A DNA stretch of 64,000 nucleotides, from NCBI RefSeq assembly GCF_020026305.1, contig NZ_CP075691.1, positions 8,115,415 to 8,179,414 of the forward strand, written 5' to 3'. This DNA is from Streptomyces sp. 135 (lineage in GTDB: Bacteria > Actinomycetota > Actinomycetes > Streptomycetales > Streptomycetaceae). A program made the translations under genes and the position numbers. Positions 1 through 12,000 of this stretch are shown piece by piece; position 1 is the first letter of the stretch; every line of letters begins with the position of its first letter. Below the pieces are notes generated by a model. The model was not told where the DNA came from. It worked only from the letters and a program-made list of their open reading frames with translations, and made no database searches.

Positions 1-1
1 G

Positions 2-3000
2 GTGGACGCGTGGAGCGCGACGGTGGGGCGGGTGCCGGGTGTGTCGGTGCCCGGGTTGTTCGCCGGGCAGGTGGCGCGTGAGCCGGGTGCGGTGGCGGTG
101 GTGAATGGTGAAGTCCGGCTGACGTATGGGGAGTTGGCGGGGCGGGCGGGATGTTTGGCGGCGTATTTGGTGGGGTTGGGTGTGGGGCGGGGTGATCGTG
201 TCGCGGTGGTGATGGAGCGGTCGGCTGATGTGGTGGTGGCGTTGTTGGGGGTGTGGGAGGCGGGTGCGGCCTACGTTCCGGTGGACCCGGAGTACCCGGC
301 GGACCGCATCGCATATGTGCTGGCCGATGCCGCCCCGGCGGCGGTGGTGTGCACCGACGGCACACGCGGGCTGCTGCCCGAGGAAGCGGAGGCAGGGCCG
401 GTGGTGGTCGTGGACGACCCCGAGGTGGCGGCGGCGATCGTCCGGTGCCGGTCGGGACAGGGGGTTGCTCCCATGGCTGCGGAGGATTTGGCGTATGTGA
501 TGTATACGTCGGGGTCGACGGGTGTGCCGAAGGGTGTGGCGGTGCCGCATGGGAGTGTGGCTGCGTTGGCCGGGGATGCGGGTTGGTCGGTGGGTCGTGG
601 TGATGCGGTGTTGATGCATGCGCCGCATGCCTTCGATGTGTCGTTGTTCGAGGTGTGGGTTCCGTTGGTTTCCGGGGCTCGGGTGGTGGTGGCCGGTCCG
701 GGTGCGGTGGATGCGCGGGGGGTGCGGGAGGCGGTTGCCGGGGGTGTGTCGGCGGTGCATGTCACGGCTGGTCTTTTCCGGATGCTCGCGGAGGAATTTC
801 CGGAGTGTTTCGTGGGGTTGCGGGAGGTGTTGACCGGCGGGGATGTGGTGCCGGCGGGTTCGGTGGCGCGGGTGCGTGAGGTGTGTCCTGAGGTTGTCGT
901 GCGGCATTTGTACGGGCCGACGGAGGTCACGTTGTGTGCGACATGGCATGTACTGCCGGTGGGTGCGCCGTACGGGCCGGTGCTGCCGATCGGGCGGCCG
1001 TTGGGAAACCGGCAGGTGTACGTCCTGGACGCCTTCCTGCGCCCGGTCCCGCCCGGCGTGGTGGGGGAGCTGTACGCGGCGGGCGCGGGACTCGCGCAGG
1101 GGTACCTGCACCGGCCGGGGCCGACGGCGGAGCGGTTCGTGGCGTGTCCGTTCGGTGAGGGCGGGCGGCGGATGTACCGGACGGGGGACCTGGCACGGTG
1201 GTCACCCGAAGGCGAGTTGCTGTTCTTGGGGCGCGCCGACGAACAGGTCAAGGTCCGGGGGTTCCGGGTGGAGTTGGGGGAGGTCGAGACGGTCCTTGCC
1301 GGGCATCCTGCGGTGTCCCAGGCCGTGGTGGTGGCCCGGCAGGACGGTTCCGGTCCCGGCGACAAGCGGCTGATCGGATACGTGACAGTGGACGGGCAAG
1401 GTGCCGACGCGCAGGAGTTGCGTACGTATGTGGCGGAGCGGTTGCCGGAGTACATGGTCCCGGCGGCGGTCGTCGTCCTGGACGCCCTGCCCCTGACCGT
1501 CAACGGGAAGGTCGACCGCGCGGCGCTTCCCGCACCGGACTTCGCCGCCCGGGTGACCGGACGCGAACCGCGCACCGAAACAGAGCGCATCCTCTGTGAT
1601 GTGTTCGCCGAGGTGCTCGGTCTGGAGCGGGTCGGGGCCGAGGACGGATTCTTCGAGCTGGGCGGCGACTCGATCAGCTCCATGCAACTCGCCTCCCGCG
1701 CCCGCCGTGCCGGACTCGTGGTGACACCTCGACAGGTCTTCGAGGAGAAGACACCGGAACGGCTCGCCACGGTGGCGGAGATCGCCGTGGCGGCGGCCAC
1801 CGCACACGACTCCGGTGCCGGTGAGGTGCCCTGGACTCCGGTGATGCGGGCGCTCGGCGAGCGAGCCGCCCATCCGCACTTCGCGCAGTGGGTGGTGGTC
1901 GGAGCCCCGGCCGGGCTCGGCCTCGACGTCCTGGCCGCCGGGCTGAGTGCCGTACTCGACAGGCACGACATGCTGCGGGCCCGCACGCTCCCCGGTGAGT
2001 CGAAGCTGAACGTCGGTGCGCGCGGTTCGGTCGACGCGGGGCGACTGGTCTCCCGCGTGGACGCGGTGCACGCGGCCGACGACGCCCTGAGCGGGATCGC
2101 CGGACGGGCGGCCCAGGCCGCCGCGGAACGCCTCGACCCGGCCTCCGCAGTGATGACCCAGATGGTGTGGGTGGACGCAGGGCCGAGGCGGGTCGGCCGA
2201 CTGGTGTTCGTGGCCCACCACTTGGTGGTGGACGGGGTGTCCTGGCGCGTCCTGGTGCCGGACCTGCGCGCCGCGTGTGAAGCGGCCACCGCCGGGCGCG
2301 CCCCGGAGCTGGACCCGGTCGGCACGTCGTTCCGGCGCTGGGCGGAGATGCTGACCGCGCAGGCGACCGATGAGCGGCGGGCCGCTGAGCTGGACGACTG
2401 GCTTTCCCTCCTCGGCGACCGCCAAGTACCACTGGGTACACGGGCGTTGAACCCGGCCCTCGACACTGTCCGGACCCTGCGTCAGCGGACCTGGGTGGTG
2501 CCCCCGGAGCAGGCGGCCACGCTGGTGGGCCGGACCACGGCCGCCTTCCACTGCGGTGTCGACGATGTGCTGCTCGCGGCTCTGGCGGGGGCTGTCGCGC
2601 GGTGGCGGCCGGATACCGCCGCAGGGCTTCTGGTCGATGTCGAGGGGCATGGCCGTGAGGCGTTGGAGGGTGTGGATCTGTCGCGTACGGTCGGCTGGTT
2701 CACCAGCGCCCGCCCCGTGCGGCTGACCGCGGCGGGAGTGGACTTGCCGCAGGCCCTTGCCGGTGGTCCCGCCGCGGGCAGGCTCTTGAAGGCGGTCAAG
2801 GAGCAGGTGCGCGCGGTGCCCGGCGACGGGCTCGGCCACGCGCTACTGCGCCACCTCAACCCCGGGACCGCGCCGGCCCTCGCGGCCGCCCCGGCCCCGC
2901 AGCTTGGCTTCAACTACCTCGGCCGGTTCGCCGCCGCCACCGCCGCGACGACGGCCCCCTGGCAGGTGACCGGTGAGTCCGCGATCGGCGGCTCCGTCCA

Positions 3001-6000
3001 CCACGAAACACCCCTGCCGCACGCCCTGGAAGCGAACGTCACCGTCCAGGACACCGCGGACGGACCGCGGTTGGAGATCAGGCTGAGCTGGCCCGGCGGC
3101 CTGCTGGAGGAGGCCGAGGCCGAGCGGCTGGGCCGGGCCTGGGTGGCGATGCTCGGCGGGCTCGCCGCGCACACCGAGGAGAGCGGCGCGGGCGGACACA
3201 CGCCCTCGGACTTTCCCCTCCTCGACGGCCTCACCCAGGACGGCGTCGAGCGGCTGGAGGCGGCGGTGCCGGGGCTGGCCGACGTATGGCCGCTGTCACC
3301 GTTGCAAGAAGGCATGCTCTTCCACGCCACCTTCGACGGCGAGGGCCCGGACGCGTACCAGAGCCAGCGTGTGCTCGCCGTGGACGGACCGCTGGACGCG
3401 GACCGGCTCCGCGCGTCGTGGCAGCGGCTGGTGGCCCGGCACGACGCGCTGCGGGCGAGCTTCCACCGCCTGCCGTCCGGGGAGGCCGTGCAGGTCGTGG
3501 CGTCGGACGTCGAACTGCCCTGGCGCGAGGCCGACGTGTCCGACCGCACGGAGGACGAGGCTTTCGCCGAGGCGGAGCGGCTCGCCGCCCGCGACGCGGC
3601 CGAGCGCCTCGACCTGACGGCGCCGCCCCTCCTGCGGCTGCTCCTGATCCGCCTCCGTGAGGACCGGCACCGCATGGTCGTCACCAGCCACCACATCGTG
3701 GCGGACGGCTGGTCGACCCCGCTCCTGCTGAACGAGGTGTCCGAGGCGTACGCGGCGGACGGCGCCGCCCCCGCGCCCGACCGGGCGGCGTCGTACGGGG
3801 ACTACCTGGCGTGGCTGGCCCGGCAGGACAAGGAGGCCGCGCGGGCCGCCTGGCGTGCCGAGCTGGCCGGGGCCGACGAGCCGACCCTCGTCGCCCCCGC
3901 GGACCTGAGCGGGGCGCCCGTCCCGACCGAGGAACGCTCGCTGCGCCTCTCCGAAGAGACCTCGCGCGCCGTCACCGAACTGGCCCGCGTACAGGGCCTG
4001 ACGGTGAACACGGTGGTGCAGGGCGCGTGGGCGATGGTCCTCGCACGCCTCGCGCGGTGCACGGACGTGGTGTTCGGCACCACCGTGGCGGGACGGCCCC
4101 CAGAGCTCCCCGGCGTCGAGTCGACGGTGGGCCTGTTCATCAACACGCTTCCGGTGCGCGTACAACTCGACCCTCGGGAACCGGTGCTCGCGATGCTCGC
4201 CCGGCTCCAGGAGCGCCAGACCGCACTGATGGCGCATCAGCACATGGGACTGACGGAGATCCAGGCGGTCGCCGGGGCGGGCGCGACCTTCGACACCATG
4301 CTGATGTTCGAGAACTATCCGCGCAGCGCACCCCTGCTTTCCAGCCCCAGCCCCGGCCCCGGCCCCGGCTCTGGCGTCGGGGGCCCCGGCCGAGAAGGCG
4401 GCGAAGTCGCGCTCGCCCAGGTGGGCAGCCGCCTCGGCACCCACTACCCGCTGGCCGTAGGCGTCGTCCCGGACGACTGCCTCGGCGTCCGCCTGACCTA
4501 CCGGCCGGACGTGTTCGACGGGCGCCGGGCCCTGCACGTGGGCAGGCAGCTGGCCCGCGTCCTCGACCGGCTCGCGGCCGATCCCGCGCTCAGGGTCGGC
4601 GACGTCGACCTGCTGGAGACGGCCGAGCGCACCACGGTGCTCGACCGGTGGAACGCCACCGACCGGCCTGTCCCCACCGGAACCCTGGGGGAACTGTTCG
4701 AGGCGCAGGCACGCCGCACCCCCGACGCACCGGCCGTGATCGCGGCGGACCGGCAGTGGACGTACGCGCAGCTCGGCCGCGCCGCCGACCGGGTGGCGCA
4801 CCAGGTGCGGGCGCACGGCGTGCGCCGAGGCGACCTGGTCGGCGTGGTGATGGAACGCTCGGCCGACGTGGTCGCGGTCCTGCTGGGCGTGTCCAGGGCC
4901 GGAGCGGCCTTCGTGCCGGTGGACCCGGCGTATCCCGCCGAGCGGATCGCGCACGTGCTGGCCGACGCCGGTCCCGCGCTCGTGGTCTGCACGGCCACGA
5001 CCGAGCCGGCACTTCCGGCGGACGTGCCCCGGTGGGTGCACGGCACCCCCGGCACACCCACGCCGCACACCGGCCCCGCACACCTCGCCGAGGACGGCAG
5101 GAGCGGCGCGACGGACCCGGCGTACGTGATCTACACCTCCGGCTCGACCGGGACACCGAAGGGCGTCGTGGTCACCCACGGCGGCATCGGCAACCTGGCG
5201 GCCGGCCAGATCGAGCGGTTCGCCGTACGTCCCGACTCGCGCGTCCTGCAACTGGCCTCGTGGAGCTTCGATGCCGCCGTCTCCGAGATGTGCATGGCGC
5301 TCCTGTCGGGGGCGGCGCTCGTGGTGGCCGGCGCGGACCGCCTGCCGCCGCACGGCACGCTCGCGGACGTCGCCGCCGAGTTCGCGGTGACGCACATGAC
5401 GGTGCCGCCTTCGGTCCTCGCGACGGTGGACGCCCTGCCCGACACCGTGTCGACCCTGGTCGTCGCGGGCGAGGAGTGCCCGCCGTGGCTGGCCGAGCGC
5501 TGGTCGGACCGGCGCCTCGTCAACGCGTACGGCCCGACGGAGGTGACCGTCTGCGCCGCGATGAGCGAGCCGCTGCGCGCGGTGGGCCACGGCCCGGTGC
5601 CGGTCGGCCGGCTGCTGGTCAACAGCCGGGCCTACGTCCTGGACGACTTCTTGCGGCCGGTCGCGCCCGGAACCGTCGGCGAACTGTACGTCGCGGGCCC
5701 GGGCCTGGCCCGCGGCTACCTCGACCGGCCGGGCCTGACGGCACAGCGGTTCGTGGCCCGCCCCTTCCACGCGCCGGGCGACACGGGCGACACGGGCGAC
5801 ACGGGCCGGATGTACCGGACGGGGGATCTGGCCCGGTGGTCGGCCGAGGGTGAGTTGTTGTTCGTGGGGCGTGCGGATGAGCAGGTGAAGGTCCGGGGGT
5901 TCCGGGTGGAGCTGGGGGAGGTCGAGGCGGTCCTTGCGGGGCATGACGCGGTCGGTCAGGCGGTGGTGGTGGCCCGGCAGGACGGCCCGGGTCTCGGCGA

Positions 6001-9000
6001 GAAGCGGCTGATCGGGTACGTGACTGAGAGCGGGCCGGGTGTCGACGCGCAGGAGCTGCGTGCATACGTGGCGGATCGGCTGCCGGAGTACATGGTCCCG
6101 GCGGTGGTGGTCGTCCTGGACGCGCTGCCGCTCACGGTGAACGGGAAGGTGGACCGGGCTGCGCTTCCCGCACCGGACTTCGCCGCACGGGTGATCGGAC
6201 GCGAGCCGCGCACGGAGGCGGAGCGCATCCTGTGCGGGCTGTTCGCCGAAGTCCTGGGCCTGGAGCGGGTCGGGGCCGAGGACGGCTTCTTCGAGCTGGG
6301 CGGCGACTCGATCAGTTCCATGCAACTCGCTTCCCGCGCCCGCCGATCGGGCCTGGTGGTGACGCCCCGGCAGGTCTTCGAGGAGAAGACACCGGAACGG
6401 CTCGCCACGGTGGCGGAGGTCGCCGTGACGGCGGCCACCGCACACGACCCCGGTGCCGGCGAGGTGCCCTGGACACCCGTGATGCGGGCGTTCGGCGACC
6501 GCGCCACGCGTGCCGGATTCGCGCAGTGGGTGGTCCTCGGCGCTCCCGCCGGCCTGGGCCTCGACGTACTGACCATCGGGCTGGGCGCGGTCCTGGACAC
6601 GCACGACATGCTGCGGGCCCGCACGGTGCCCGGCGAGCCGAAGCTGATCGTCGGTGAGCCCGGCACGGTGGACGCGTCCGCCCTGGTGTCCCGCGTTCCA
6701 GTAGCGTCCCACGAAGGCGTCGGCGACATCGCGGAGCGGGCGGCGCGCGAGGCCGTGGAGCACCTCGACCCGGCCTCCGGTGTGATGGTGCGCGCGGTAT
6801 GGGTGGACGCGGGACCGGACCGGTATGGCCAACTAGTTCTCGTCGCGCACCACTTGGTGGTGGATGGCGTGTCCTGGCGGGTGCTCGTGCCGGACCTGCG
6901 GGCCGCCTGTGAAGCGGCGGCGGCAGGGAGCCAGCCGCGGCTGGAACCGGTGGGCACCTCGTTCCGGCGCTGGGCGGAGCTGCTGATGGCGCAGGCGGCC
7001 GACGAACGGCGGACCGTCGAGCTCGACGACTGGTTGGCCCTGCTCGGGAAGAGTCACGTGCCGCTCGGGCAGCGGGAGCTGGACCCGGGCGTGGACACCG
7101 CGCGGACCGTGCGCCGCACGTCGTGGGTGGTGCCCCCGGAGCAGGCGGCCACGCTGGTGGGCCGGACCACGGCCGCCTTCCACTGCGGTGTCGACGATGT
7201 GCTGCTCGCGGCTCTGGCGGGGGCTGTCGCGCGGTGGCGGCCGGATACCGCCGCAGGGCTTCTGGTCGATGTCGAGGGGCATGGCCGTGAGGCGTTGGAG
7301 GGTGTGGATCTGTCGCGTACGGTCGGCTGGTTCACCAGCGCCCGCCCCGTGCGGCTGACCGCGGCGGGAGTGGACTTGCCGCAGGCCCTTGCCGGTGGTC
7401 CCGCCGCGGGCAGGCTCTTGAAGGCGGTCAAGGAACAGGTGCGCGCGGTGCCCGGCGACGGGCTCGGCCACGCGCTGCTGCGCCACCTCAACCCCGGGAC
7501 CGCGCCGGCCCTCGCGGCCGCGCCGGCCCCACAGATCGGATTCAACTACCTTGGCCGGTTCGGGACGGGCGCGGACCCGGCGGGCGACCCCTGGCAGATG
7601 ACCGGTGAGACCGCGATCGGTGGCTCGATCGACCCCGAAACGCCCGCCACCCACGTCCTGGAGGCGGGGGCGGCGATCCGCGACACCCCGGACGGGCCCG
7701 AGCTGACGCTCACCCTGAGCCGGCCCGGCCTGCTGGTGACGGAGACGGAGGCCGAGCGGCTGGGCCGGGCCTGGGTGGCGATGCTCGGCGGGCTCGCCGC
7801 GCACACCGAGGAGAGCGGCGCGGGCGGACACACGCCCTCGGACTTCCCGCTCCTGCGCACCCTCACCCAGGACGGCGTCGAGGAGCTGGAGGCGGCGGTG
7901 CCGGGGGTGGCCGACGTATGGCCGCTGTCGCCGCTGCAAGAAGGCATGCTCTTCCACGCCACCTTCGACGAGGCCGAGCCGGACGTCTACGAAGGGCAGC
8001 GCGCCCTGGCCCTGGACGGTCCGCTGGACGCGGACCGGCTGCGCGCCGCGTGGGAGACCGTGCTGCGCAGGCATCCGATCCTGCGGGCGAGCTTCCATCG
8101 CCTCACGTCGGGCGAGGCCGTACAGGTCGTGGCGCGGGACGCCGAACTCTCCTGGCACCAGGTTGATTTGGGGGGACTCACGCAGGGAGCGGCGCGGCAC
8201 GAGGCGGAGCGCCTGGCCGAGGACGAGCGGGCGGAACGGATCGACGTGACACGGGCCCCGCTGCTGCGCCTCCTCCTGATCCGCTTCGGCGAGGACCGGC
8301 ACCGGCTGGTCATCACGAGCCACCACATCACGATGGACGGCTGGTCCCTGCCGGTCCTGATCACCGACCTCCGGGCGGCGTACGAGGCGCACGCCGCCGG
8401 TGGCGACGGACGGGACCTGCCGCCGGTGACGTCCTACCGGGACTACCTGGCGTGGCTGGACCGGCAGGACAAGGAGGTGGCGCGGGACGCCTGGCGGGCG
8501 GAGCTGGCCGGCCTCGACGAACCGACGCTGGTCGTGCCCGCGGAGTCCGTACGGGTGCCCGTGGTGCCGGACCGCATCCGGTTCGCGTTCTCCGAGGAGG
8601 TGTCACGGGGCGTCGCCCGGGTGGCACGTGACCGCGGCCTCACGGTGAACACGGTGGTGCAGGGCGCGTGGGCGCTGCTGCTCGCGCGGCTCGCCGGGCG
8701 CCGGGACGTGGTGTTCGGCGCGACCGTGGCCGGCCGGCCCACGGACCTGCCCGGTGCGGAGTCGGCGATCGGCCTGTTCATCAACACCGTGCCTGTACGT
8801 GTGCCGCTGGCACCCGGACAGCCGGCGTGCGAGATGCTCGCCGGACTCCAGGAACGCCAGGTCGCGCTGATGGCCCATCAGCATGTCGGGCTCACCGAGA
8901 TCCATCGGCTCGCGGGCCCCGGCGCGGTCTTCGACACGCTCGTGGTCTACGAGAACTACCCGCACCCGCCCGAGAACGCCTCGGCGCCCGGCTCCTCACC

Positions 9001-12000
9001 CGGGTCCGAGAACGACCTCACACCCGGCTCCACACCCGGCTCCGCGCACGCCCCCACACCCGGCTCCGAGAACGGCTCCGCCCCCGCCCCCCTCCGTATC
9101 CGCCCCGCCGGAACACCGCAGGACATGGGCCACTACCCCCTGACGTTCGTCGTCTCGCCCGGCGATCCCATGCACGGCGACTTCGTCTTCCGGCCGGACG
9201 TGTGCGACCGCGCCCGCGCAGAGGACATGGTCGCGTCGCTGGTGCGGATCCTGGAGCAGCTGGTCGCGGACCCGTCGGTGCCCGTGGGCCGGGTGGACGT
9301 CGTGGCCGCCGCCGGGCGCGACCTCGTCGTACGCGAGTGGAACCGGACGCGGGAACCGGCGGCCGGCGCGGCGCCGCTGCCCGAACTCCTCGCGCGACAG
9401 GCGGAGCGGACCCCCGACGCGGTGGCGTTGAGGTCGGGCGAACAAGCGCTCACCTACCGGGAGTTGACGGACCGGGCCGGACGTCTCGCGCGGTACCTGG
9501 CGAGGCTCGGAGTCGGTCCGGAGCGCCGGGTGGCCGTCGTCGGTGAACGGTCGGCGGCGATGGTGGAGTCGCTCCTCGCGGTGTCGATGGCAGGCGGCGC
9601 GTTCGTGCCGGTGGACGCCGGATACCCGGCGGAGCGGATCGCGTACCTGCTGGCCGACGCGGCCCCCTCGGCAGTGGTGTGCACCGAGGCGGCGCGCGGC
9701 GCGGTGCCCGCCGGATTCACCGGCCGGGTCGTGGTGACCGACGATCCGCGGGTGGCGGACGAGGTGCGGCGGTGCGCGGGCGGCCCGGTTCGGGACGAGG
9801 AGCGCGGGGCGCCGCTGGGGGCGGCCAACGCCGCGTACGTGATCTACACGTCGGGGTCGACGGGGCGGCCCAAGGGCGTCGTCGTCACCCACGCGGGCCT
9901 CGGCAACCTCGCGCGGGCGCAGATCGACCGCTTCGCGGTACGGGCGGACTCACGCGTGCTTCAGTTCGCGTCGCCGAGCTTCGACGCGGCGGTCTCCGAA
10001 CTGTGCATGGCACTCATGTCGGGCGGCTCCCTGGTGGTGGCCGCGCCGGACGGACTGCCGCCGCGGGTCTCGCTGGACGAGGCAGTGCGCCGGACCGGGG
10101 CGAGCCACGTCACCGTGCCGCCGAGCGTCCTCGCGGCCGAGGAGCGGCTGCCCCGGGCCCTGGAGACGCTGGTCGTGGCGGGTGAGGCGTGCCCGCCGGG
10201 GCTCGTGGACCGGTGGGCGCGGGGGCGGCGCATGGTGAACGCGTACGGCCCCACGGAGACGACCGTCTGCGCGGCGATGAGCGAACCGCTGCCGCCCGGC
10301 CGCGACGTGGTGCCCCTGGGGCGCCCGATGGCGAACGCGGAGGTGTTCGTCCTCGACGAGTTCCTGCTGCCCGCGCCGCCCGGCGTCGCCGGAGAGCTGT
10401 ACGTCGCCGGTGCCGGGCTCGCGCGCGGCTATCTGGGGCGGGCGGGGCTCTCGGCGGAGCGGTTCGTCGCCTGCCCGTTCGCGGCGGGGACGCGGATGTA
10501 CCGCACCGGGGACGTGGCGCGGTGGACGCGCGAGGGCGAACTGCTCTTCGTCGGCCGCGCCGACGACCAGATCAAGGTGCGCGGACACCGCATCGAGCCC
10601 GGCGAGATCGAAGCGGTCCTGACCGCTCACCCCGACGTCGTGCAGGCCGTGGCCGTCGCCCGCCAGGATCACGCGGAGGGCGCCCGCCTCGTCGCGTACG
10701 TCGTCGCCGACCCCGCGCGGCACACCGGTGACGGTCCGGCCGCCGCTCTGGTCGCCGAACTCCCCGCGTACGTACGGGAGCGGCTGCCCGACCCCATGGT
10801 GCCGGCGGCGTTCGTGCCGCTCGACCGACTGCCGCTGACCGCCAACGGCAAGGTGGACCGGGCCGCGCTGCCCGCGCCGGACTTCGCCGAGCGGGTCACG
10901 GCGGGGGCGCCGCGCAACGAGACCGAGCGGATCCTGTGTGACCTGTTCGCCGAGGTGCTCGGTCTGGAGCGCGTCGGGGTCGGCGACAGCTTCTTCGAAC
11001 TGGGCGGCGACTCGATCATGTCGATGCAGCTCGCCTCCCGCGCACGCGGGGCGAAGCTGCTGCTGACGTCACGCCAGGTCTTCGAGGAGAAGACCCCCGA
11101 GCGGCTCGCGGAGGTCGCGGGGGCCGTCACGCCCGAGGCCGCCGTCGACGACGTCGGGGTCGGCGAGGTGCCCTGGACGCCGGTGATGCGGGCGCTGGGC
11201 GAGCGGGCCGCACGCCCCGGGTTCGCCCAGTGGACCGTCCTCGGCGCCCCGGCAGGGCTGGGCACGAGGACGCTGGCGGCGGGGCTGGGCGCCCTGCTCG
11301 ACGCGCACGACATGCTGCGGGCCCGCACGGTCCCCGGAGAGCCGAAGCTGATCGTCGGCGAGCGGGGATCGGTGGACGCCGCACGTCTGGTCACGCGCGT
11401 GGCCGCGGCGGGCGCGGACACCGACGCGACCCTGGACGAGATCGCGGGCCGGGCGGCCCGCGAGGCGGTGGAGCGCCTCGACCCGGCCTCCGGCATCCTC
11501 ACGAGGGCCGTGTGGGTCGACGCGGGCCCCGCACGCACGGGCCGGATCGTCCTGGTGGTCCACCACCTGGTGGTGGACGGGGTGTCCTGGCGGGTGCTCG
11601 TGCCGGACCTGCGGGCCGCGTGCGAGGCGGTGGCCGCGGGCCGCGAACCGGTGCTCGACCCGGTGGGCACCTCGTTCCGGCGCTGGGCGGAGCTGCTGAT
11701 GGCGCAGGCGGCCGACGAACGGCGGACCGCCGAACTCGACGACTGGCTGGCCCTGCTCGGCACGCCACAACCTCCCCTCGGCAGCCGCGAACTCGACCCC
11801 GAGCAGGACACCGTACGCACCCTGCGGCACCAGACGTGGACGCTGCCGCCCGAGCAGGCGGCCACCCTGGTGGGTGCGGCCCCCGCCGCCTTCCACTGCG
11901 GCGTCGACGACGTCCTCCTCGCCACCCTGGCCGGCGCGGTCGGGCACTGGCGGCCGGGCACCGCCCAAGCGCTCCTCGTCGACGTCGAGGGACACGGCCG

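Noticed and set aside
2..60. GTG at position 2 as the true start of the first NRPS
   Set aside because: The sequence there is a C-A linker and the frame is open to the window edge, so the gene almost certainly extends upstream.
3296..6832. Very long open frame on the minus strand opposite the NRPS (and similar ones at 14466-19208 and 11069-12724)
   Set aside because: Antisense frames stay open because of extreme GC bias. The translations are Arg/Gly/His-rich without domain motifs, while the plus strand carries complete NRPS domains.
8970..9100. CRISPR-like or structural DNA repeat
   Set aside because: The repeats are coding, in frame, of irregular length, and lie inside a C domain.
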